DNA of 64,000 nucleotides from Flavobacteriales bacterium (lineage in GTDB: Bacteria; Bacteroidota; Bacteroidia; Flavobacteriales_D; Sanyastnellaceae), in contig JAKVAX010000001.1 in NCBI GenBank assembly GCA_022447625.1, positions 1 through 64,000 of the forward strand, read 5' to 3'. The notes beneath the pieces were generated by a model. It ran no database searches. It worked only from the letters and a program-made list of their open reading frames with translations, and had not been told where the DNA came from. A program made the translations under genes and the position numbers. Positions 58,857 to 64,000 of this stretch are shown here, one piece after another. Positions within the stretch are counted from its first letter, which is position 1, and each line of letters begins with the position of its first letter.

Positions 58857-61523
58857 ATGAAGAACAAAGCCCTGTTACTTTCCTTAGTGATGGCCCTTTC
58901 AGCCTCGCTAAATGCCCAGATTGAATGCCTTGAAGAACTCAATCTTGATCTCCCAGATAGCCTTGAAGTTTCTTGTGATTCGTGTATTACGCTCACCACC
59001 AGTTTCCCTCAACTATTCAATACTAGCGAATATGTTGTGGAAGCAATGGATGACGCGACCCCTCCTTATCCTTTAAACCAAGGTAACATCGTGGTTAGTA
59101 CCACCGATGATATTTGGTCTCCAGCGATTCCAATGGGCTTTTCATTTTGCTTTTTCGACAATGCGTATAGCAGCATCGTCATCGGCTCTAACGGTATCGT
59201 CACCTTTGACTTAGGTGATGCGGATGGGGGATGCCCATGGTCGTTCACTGCTCAAGCACCAAGCGCTGCGCTCCCGAACAACGCGATATTCTGTCCATTC
59301 CATGACATCAACCCAGCGACCTGCGGAAGCGTTCGTTGGGAAATCTATGGTGAAGAGCCATGTCGAACCTTTGTGGTGAGTTTTGATGACGTCTGCATGT
59401 TCTCATGCACCTCACTTCAAAGTAGCTCTCAGCTTGTTTTGTATGAGTCAACGAATATTATCGAGGTATATATCGTTGAGAAAAATGCTTGTGCGTGGAA
59501 CAGTGGAAGCACCCTCATAGGTATTCAGAATGACGCTTCGAATGTGGCCTACACGCCTCCAGGACGAAACACAGGAAATTGGACCGCCTTTAATGAGGCT
59601 TGGCGTTTCGTACCGGATGGTGATGCTATCGGATCTGTAACGTGGTATGAAGACGGAATTGAAATTGCGACAGGCGATTCACTTTCGGTATGTCCGGACT
59701 CTGCCACCACTTATGTCGCAGCTTTGAACTATGACTTCTGCGCTGCACCCCTTGCTGGAGATGATTGCGCGAATTACGCCATCAATGTTAGCAGCGGAAC
59801 ATGGCCAACTGAAGTTGACTGGGATTTGGTCAATGAGAATGGTGTGACTGTGCTTTCGGGAGGAGCTCCCTACAATCAAACGGCCTGTCTTCCGAATGGT
59901 TGTTACACCTTGAATATGTTCGACTCCTTTGGAGATGGTTGGAACGGTGCCAACTTCACTATTTCCGGAGAAGACGGAATCATCGCCACTGCCACCGTAC
60001 CAAGTGGTAGTTTCGGAACGGCCAGTTTCTGCGTAGATGATTTCATACCGATTGATGAAGAAGATCCTGAACCCATTGAGGCTTTCCTCATTGATTCAAC
60101 TTTCGTTGAAGTACTCTTTGATGATATAGACCCAGGCCTCATGCCTGCGCCCATTTTATGTTCGTACGATGAACTCTATCAGTTAGAAGCGGTAGATTCA
60201 ACGGGCGTTTGGGGTTCAAATTGCGATGATTGTTTAGACCAGAATGGTATTTTTGATATCACTAGCGTGGAAGTGGGTACATATACCATTACATATACAG
60301 TTGAAGGCGCTTGTGGCCCTGTGGTCGATAGCACTGAGGTCGTAGTTGAAGACCCGCCATTAATTGCGTTAGAAGGACCAGAATTCTTGTGCGTATTCAG
60401 TGATCCGGTGGCCATTCTTCCGAATATTGAAGGTGGAGTTTTCGAGGCTGATTGTGGCGATTGTATCGATGAGAATGGGGTCTTCAATCCGCAAGGCTTG
60501 ACGCCAGGAATCTACACAGTTTCTTATGCTGCAGGTATCAATTGTTTCGCTAGCGCGGAATATGAGATTGTCGTGGAAGAGACACTCGACTTAGGTGTTT
60601 TCTTTGACCTCCCTGATTGTGAAACCTTAGTTGTTGATTTTGGTGAAGGTTTCGAACAAACAGGAACCTGGAGTGCAGACTGTGGTGATTGCATCGACGA
60701 GAATGGAGTATTCTCGGGTCCGGATGCCGGTCCTGGATTCTGGACAGTTACCTTCTTACCTGACGACAACTGCGCCGTAGAGGCCTTCGGATACATCGAA
60801 TTATTGCCAGAAGTAGACGCTACGATTAATACCACCCCAGAACTATGTGAAGATGGAGAGGTTGTGGGGTTAAGTGCGAATGATCCAAACGGTGTTTGGG
60901 GCGCTGATTGTGGCGATTGCATTACTCCATTGGGAGACTTTGATCCTACGGTGAGTGGACCGGGTACTTTCAATATTTCTTATAGTATCAATGGCTATTG
61001 TAGCGACTCTGATAATTCTACCATCACCGTTTTGCCGAGACTGAATGCCTATTTCAGCATGCCAGATTACCTTTGTTTAGATCTACAGGAGTTTGCACCT
61101 GAGGTACAAGATGAGGGAGGCGAGTGGTCTGCTACTTGTATGACGTGTATTGATGAAGAGTCAGGGGTGGTTGATCTTCTAGCTGCTGGTGCTGGTGAAC
61201 TCACAGTCACATACATTCTCGATGGTTTGTGTGGGGATACGCACGAGGAAGTAGCTGAATTAGCTCCATGCTCGATTATCATTCCAAACATCTTTTCTCC
61301 CAATGGAGATGGAATCAACGACTTCTTGCGTTTTGAGAACCTTGAATTCTTCCCAGGATCTTCATTAGAAGTTAGAAATAGATGGGGTGTACTCGTCTTC
61401 CAGTCAGATAATTATCAAAACAACTGGAGAGCAGAAGAAGTGAGTCCGGGTACTTACTATTTCGTTTTGAGAAGAAGCGACGGTGAGGTGCATACAGGAG
61501 ATATCACCGTCGTGCTCGATTAA
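58857..61523 (+). CDS. large secreted protein with T9SS type B (gliding-motility CHU_C) C-terminal domain
   Basis: 888 aa from the ATG at 58857. Signal peptide 1-20 (MALSASLNAQ). An N-terminal nidogen-like region (PLNQGNIVVSTTDDIWSPAI..YSSIVIGSNGIVTFD; about 60-270) is followed by a Cys-bracketed module (ACLPNGCYTLNMFDSFGDGW, about 330-420) and five repeats of about 70-85 residues carrying W/F-x-x-[DN]-C-x-x-C-[IL]-[DT] (for example DCGDCIDENGVFNPQG). The end is the CHU_C domain (IIIPNIFSPNGDGINDFLRF..YQNNWRAEEVSPGTYYFVLRR). It is expected at the cell surface. I chose this start because the upstream 27 residues are not signal-like. Confidence 0.88.
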   Translation: MKNKALLLSLVMALSASLNAQIECLEELNLDLPDSLEVSCDSCITLTTSFPQLFNTSEYVVEAMDDATPPYPLNQGNIVVSTTDDIWSPAIPMGFSFCFFDNAYSSIVIGSNGIVTFDLGDADGGCPWSFTAQAPSAALPNNAIFCPFHDINPATCGSVRWEIYGEEPCRTFVVSFDDVCMFSCTSLQSSSQLVLYESTNIIEVYIVEKNACAWNSGSTLIGIQNDASNVAYTPPGRNTGNWTAFNEAWRFVPDGDAIGSVTWYEDGIEIATGDSLSVCPDSATTYVAALNYDFCAAPLAGDDCANYAINVSSGTWPTEVDWDLVNENGVTVLSGGAPYNQTACLPNGCYTLNMFDSFGDGWNGANFTISGEDGIIATATVPSGSFGTASFCVDDFIPIDEEDPEPIEAFLIDSTFVEVLFDDIDPGLMPAPILCSYDELYQLEAVDSTGVWGSNCDDCLDQNGIFDITSVEVGTYTITYTVEGACGPVVDSTEVVVEDPPLIALEGPEFLCVFSDPVAILPNIEGGVFEADCGDCIDENGVFNPQGLTPGIYTVSYAAGINCFASAEYEIVVEETLDLGVFFDLPDCETLVVDFGEGFEQTGTWSADCGDCIDENGVFSGPDAGPGFWTVTFLPDDNCAVEAFGYIELLPEVDATINTTPELCEDGEVVGLSANDPNGVWGADCGDCITPLGDFDPTVSGPGTFNISYSINGYCSDSDNSTITVLPRLNAYFSMPDYLCLDLQEFAPEVQDEGGEWSATCMTCIDEESGVVDLLAAGAGELTVTYILDGLCGDTHEEVAELAPCSIIIPNIFSPNGDGINDFLRFENLEFFPGSSLEVRNRWGVLVFQSDNYQNNWRAEEVSPGTYYFVLRRSDGEVHTGDITVVLD
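60547..60560 (+). repeat. 14-mer motif TCGCTAGCGCGGAA, exact copy
   Basis: Exact copy on the coding strand of the CHU_C protein gene, read as A-S-A-E. Confidence 0.8.
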
Positions 61524-62716
61524 TTACACGGAGCTCCGAATCCTCCCAAGACAATCAAAAGGTCAGTAGCGTTAACGATGTTGTCATCGTTAACATCCGC
61601 TGCGCAACTGACAGGGTTGATGAAGATACACGAACCGTCATCTAGCGTGGCATTTATATCGTAGTTGTCTGCGTCTGTATAAGTACAACCTGGAATTCCT
61701 TGACTGTAAGTACAACTTCCGTCATCCACTGTGGCCGTCGGATCATAGTTTTCTGCAGCAGGGTAGGTGCAGCCCAAGACTCCTGGGTCGAAAACACAAG
61801 ATCCGTCATCTACAGTCGCTAGTGGATTATAATTGGCTGCGGCTTCATAAATACAACCGGGCTCTAAGACAATGTACTCACAAGAACCATCGTCCGTATT
61901 CGCATTCATGTCGTAGTTGCTAGCTTCAGAGTCAGTACATCCGAGCACTTCCACCCAAAACCAAGCGTTGTAAACTAGGTCTGTGAAGTCAATGTAGGGG
62001 TTGCGATTGCCTTGCACTGTTTCGGCGCGATCATTGCGAGTCATCTCTTCCGCGCTAGCGGGATCATCAAGGTGCCATTGATACAAGACACTAATATCTG
62101 CTACCAGTGAAATATCACCGGCCTGAGTAGGATACATAGTGTAGAAGTAGAACAGCTCACGCGCAATGTCTCCCTTGTATTCTTCTCGCGGCTCCCAAAG
62201 CGAACCTTCTCGTTCACTGAATTCATCAGAATTGCCCGGTTCCACGGTAGTGGAGAAGTAGTCACCGTTGATCGTCACGCCGTACCAAAAAGCATTGGCA
62301 TCTGGAACCTCACCGAAAGGGTAATTGGCGCGCGCAGAGTTGGCGCTACCGTGCGCAGGTCTGATGTTGTGTAGATCACTGCGCATAGGCGATGCACTGC
62401 CGAAGAAACTTTGAGGAACAAGGTGCTCAGCGTTGATAGGGTTGGGGAAGGTGACGAATTCAGCGGTCTGTTGAAAGCCAGTGTATACGCACTCTGTCAT
62501 TCCATTGTTGGCGTCAACAAAACCGTACATCTGCTCACGTGCACCGTTGTAGCCAAGATCAGAGAAGTAACCATCATACCAATTCGACTTGAGCCAAGTG
62601 CGAAGGTCTTGCAAATAAGTGCCAGCTGGAGGATTGGGTTGAGCGAATGAGGTAAAACCCAAAAAGACGAATGTGATAGTAATTAGTAAGCTTCTCATTC
62701 TCATTCTCATTCTCAT
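61520..62716 (-). CDS. secreted endonuclease I with GCTD repeats and dockerin-like C-terminus
   Basis: 398 aa. Signal peptide (SLLITITFVFLGFTSFAQ) after M-R repeats. The Endonuclease_1 domain (about 27-230) is recognised from INAEHLVPQSFFGSASPMRS, SDLHNIRPAHGSANSARANY, PFGEV and the E-H and N-x-x-R residues of the active site; it cuts DNA outside the cell, perhaps for phosphate supply. Four GCTD-type repeats follow (about 250-365; for example GCTDSEASNYDMNANTDDGS), and the end is one dockerin-like loop (ADVNDDNIVNATDLLIVLGG) plus APCN. No T9SS CTD is seen. The stop codon overlaps that of the convergent CHU_C gene. The hexamer repeat at the start allows several ATGs. Confidence 0.88.
   Translation of the reverse strand: MRMRMRMRSLLITITFVFLGFTSFAQPNPPAGTYLQDLRTWLKSNWYDGYFSDLGYNGAREQMYGFVDANNGMTECVYTGFQQTAEFVTFPNPINAEHLVPQSFFGSASPMRSDLHNIRPAHGSANSARANYPFGEVPDANAFWYGVTINGDYFSTTVEPGNSDEFSEREGSLWEPREEYKGDIARELFYFYTMYPTQAGDISLVADISVLYQWHLDDPASAEEMTRNDRAETVQGNRNPYIDFTDLVYNAWFWVEVLGCTDSEASNYDMNANTDDGSCEYIVLEPGCIYEAAANYNPLATVDDGSCVFDPGVLGCTYPAAENYDPTATVDDGSCTYSQGIPGCTYTDADNYDINATLDDGSCIFINPVSCAADVNDDNIVNATDLLIVLGGFGAPCN
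62048..62061 (-). repeat. 14-mer motif, one mismatch
   Basis: Plus strand TTCCGCGCTAGCGG; the coding strand of the endonuclease gene reads CCGCTAGCGCGGAA and is translated A-S-A-E. Confidence 0.7.
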
Positions 62717-62719
62717 TCT
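62694..62719 (-). repeat. hexanucleotide repeat spanning the endonuclease start
   Basis: ATGAGA is repeated four times on the coding strand, giving four in-frame ATGs at 62716, 62710, 62704 and 62698 and a Met-Arg run. A change in copy number would not shift frame but would move the start relative to any ribosome site. Confidence 0.8.
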
Positions 62720-62793
62720 CAGTCTGGTTAGTTAGTACAAAGCAACGGGTTTACAAAGATGCATGAAATTCCCTTTCATAATTGACTATCTTC

Positions 62794-62809
62794 TCCCCCT
62801 AAAGGGGGA
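62794..62809. repeat. CCCCCTAAAGGGGG hairpin
   Basis: TCCCCC, TAAA, GGGGGA: a perfect 6-bp stem in the intergenic region between the endonuclease and the next gene. There is no T-run; it resembles dispersed extragenic hairpins in other Bacteroidota. Confidence 0.6.
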
Positions 62810-62862
62810 TGCCTTCAGTCTTTGGATTCCCGAATATTGCATGAATACAAAACTTATCAGAT

Positions 62863-63207
62863 ATGGCCGCATATGACATCTCTTTCTCTGCCACGAATGG
62901 CGGACCTCTTAAAATCGTAGTCGATTGTGATGGGGGGAACCTTAAGCTTGCGAAAGCAGGTTATTTAAAAACACACAAAGACAACAACGGAAAAGACGTT
63001 CATGTCTTTGTAGCACACTTTGCTAAAACAACTGGTGGTCCTGCGACACACACTTTCCAAGCGAATGAAATCATTCCAGGAAAAACGGTAATCGCCGACA
63101 ATACCAGCGATGTTTGGCTAAGCGTAATGACCATTGGTGCCGAGTCTGGTGGCGGTGGAGTTACCACAGAAGAAAAAGACAAAAAAGACGAAAAGATTCG
63201 TCTCTAA
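62863..63207 (+). CDS. small protein of unknown function
   Basis: 114 aa, no signal peptide. A beta-rich body (ISFSATNGGPLKIVVDCDGG, HVFVAHFAKTTGGPATHTF) ends in a charged tail (GGGGVTTEEKDKKDEKIRL). I do not recognise the family; the alternating pattern suggests a compact beta-sandwich of about 90 residues. The stop overlaps the start of the next gene (TAATG), so the two are coupled. Confidence 0.7.
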   Translation: MAAYDISFSATNGGPLKIVVDCDGGNLKLAKAGYLKTHKDNNGKDVHVFVAHFAKTTGGPATHTFQANEIIPGKTVIADNTSDVWLSVMTIGAESGGGGVTTEEKDKKDEKIRL

Positions 63208-64000
63208 TGAGGTCTGCAAGGACACGTCTAATTGTATTGTTCCTGGCCGCACTTCAATCAATACAAGTGTCTGGTCAGGAACACCTTGTTTCAAATCAAG
63301 AATGCGATTTTGATTGCCAATTGATCTTGGCAAAACGCATGTTAAGTAACGATGCCGACAGCAGTTACATGTATGCGCTAGAAGCGCAAAAACGAGCGCT
63401 TAATCCTTTTGATCCGTTCAAATTTGTTTTTGCAACTTCTATGATTGCGAAGGTTCACCGCTATACTGGATCCACTCTTGAAAGTATTTCAGCCGTGGAA
63501 GAAGCGCAAACATTGGTGAACGAAAAGGCAAACGAAATTCCTGAAGAAGACCTTGTCGAAGTGAATCAGATGCTTCGCGCAGTCATGGCATTCAATCAAG
63601 TCGGTCGAGCACAGGAAGTTTATTCTTCAGTAAGTTTCTCTGACGGAGAGAGAATTGCAGCAGACCAAGAAGCAGAATTCAAAGTGATCATCAACGCAAT
63701 TGATGGGTTCAGATATCCTGGTTTTAGAGGGCACATTTACTTGGCAGAGGCGATCCGTCATAAAGTGCTTTTTAATTCTGACTCTACGCTGAAATATTCC
63801 AGCCTAGCCGCAGACGAATTTCGTTTGGCTAATGACACTTCAGAGCTAGCTAATACATATATCCTCAGTAGTCTAGCCTTCCATCAAAAAGATGAATATC
63901 TCAAGATGTTGTTGATGCTTGAAACAGCAAAAGAGATTGTGATGCAGTTGGATGAGCAAGGTCAGATGGGAGTGATTGCTAGCTTAACAGGAAAGGCATA
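63207..64000 (+). CDS. exported TPR-type protein, N-terminal part
   Basis: 264 codons visible; the frame is open at the window end. Signal peptide (LIVLFLAALQSIQVSGQ), then helical repeats of TPR type (CDFDCQLILAKRMLSNDADSS, broken here for length; SYMYALEAQKRALNPFDPFK; LANTYILSSLAFHQKDEY). The likely remainder is a membrane helix and a signalling domain, as in the TPR sensor proteins of this phylum (compare 7621-9228), but that is not visible. The start codon shares a base with the stop of the upstream gene. Confidence 0.7.
   Translation, partial: MRSARTRLIVLFLAALQSIQVSGQEHLVSNQECDFDCQLILAKRMLSNDADSSYMYALEAQKRALNPFDPFKFVFATSMIAKVHRYTGSTLESISAVEEAQTLVNEKANEIPEEDLVEVNQMLRAVMAFNQVGRAQEVYSSVSFSDGERIAADQEAEFKVIINAIDGFRYPGFRGHIYLAEAIRHKVLFNSDSTLKYSSLAADEFRLANDTSELANTYILSSLAFHQKDEYLKMLLMLETAKEIVMQLDEQGQMGVIASLTGKA

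Overview
The window is a piece of a Bacteroidota chromosome, most likely a free-living, probably marine member of the Flavobacteriales (Cryomorphaceae/Schleiferiaceae-like). The grounds are: type IX secretion (T9SS) sorting domains of type A and of the gliding-motility type (CHU_C); proteins built of GCTD...DDGSC repeats with dockerin-like tails; an extracellular endonuclease I; menaquinone synthesis (menG); candidate promoters of the Bacteroidota form TTG-N(19-23)-TAnnTTTG; and tight gene packing with few canonical Shine-Dalgarno sites. No rRNA, tRNA, prophage, CRISPR array or complete insertion sequence was seen. The assignment below phylum level is inference.

Layout. 1-4250 is a repeat-rich, gene-poor region: a partial four-helix-bundle gene, an SPFH lipoprotein, a small membrane protein, a REP-associated transposase (RAYT) with its REP palindromes, an orphan secreted protein, and several arrays of 7-nt direct repeats. 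4248-7112 holds aroA, menG and an alpha/beta hydrolase. 7365-9228 is a TPR transmembrane protein with a degenerate histidine-kinase-like tail. 9451-15141 holds potassium uptake (TrkH/KtrB), heptose-7-phosphate kinase, aspartate aminotransferase and a sodium:solute symporter. 15208-25015 holds recR, a GT2 fused to a gutted phosphoglycosyl transferase, a 2-oxoacid dehydrogenase E2, a PorE-like OmpA/WD40 protein, a DnaQ-like exonuclease, two glycosyltransferases and an FtsE-like ATPase. 25091-32826 holds a small beta-barrel, an inactive/active pair of M16 proteases, histidine ammonia-lyase, MltG, a GNAT acetyltransferase and a CoA-binding protein.

32946-38651 is a co-directional exopolysaccharide operon: export lipoprotein (Wza-like), Wzc-like tyrosine kinase with a Tyr-Gly tail, RfbC, a WecA/MraY-like transferase that starts glycan chains on undecaprenyl phosphate, and a lytic transglycosylase. 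38654-41024 holds a CoA transferase and a DNA photolyase, the latter preceded by a possible small RNA or leader with an intrinsic terminator. 41434-64000 is dominated by the cell surface: a three-domain fasciclin protein, a beta-barrel, an exported retropepsin-like protease, a choice-of-anchor-B protein, an MsbA-like exporter, a TonB-dependent receptor, a peptide-binding lipoprotein, an XRE/membrane-protein pair, an ACMSD-type amidohydrolase, an SGNH-like T9SS protein, a giant CHU_C protein, endonuclease I, and a small gene coupled to a TPR protein that runs off the end.

The signals that seem least explained are: (i) a 14-mer, TCGCTAGCGCGGAA, found five times exactly and three more times with one mismatch, always inside genes and in all three reading frames; (ii) the RAYT/REP locus with compensatory stem changes, bracketed by inverted heptamer arrays; (iii) two unrelated exported proteins that end in the same dockerin-like tail instead of a T9SS domain; (iv) a leftward 23-codon ORF plus terminator in front of the photolyase gene.
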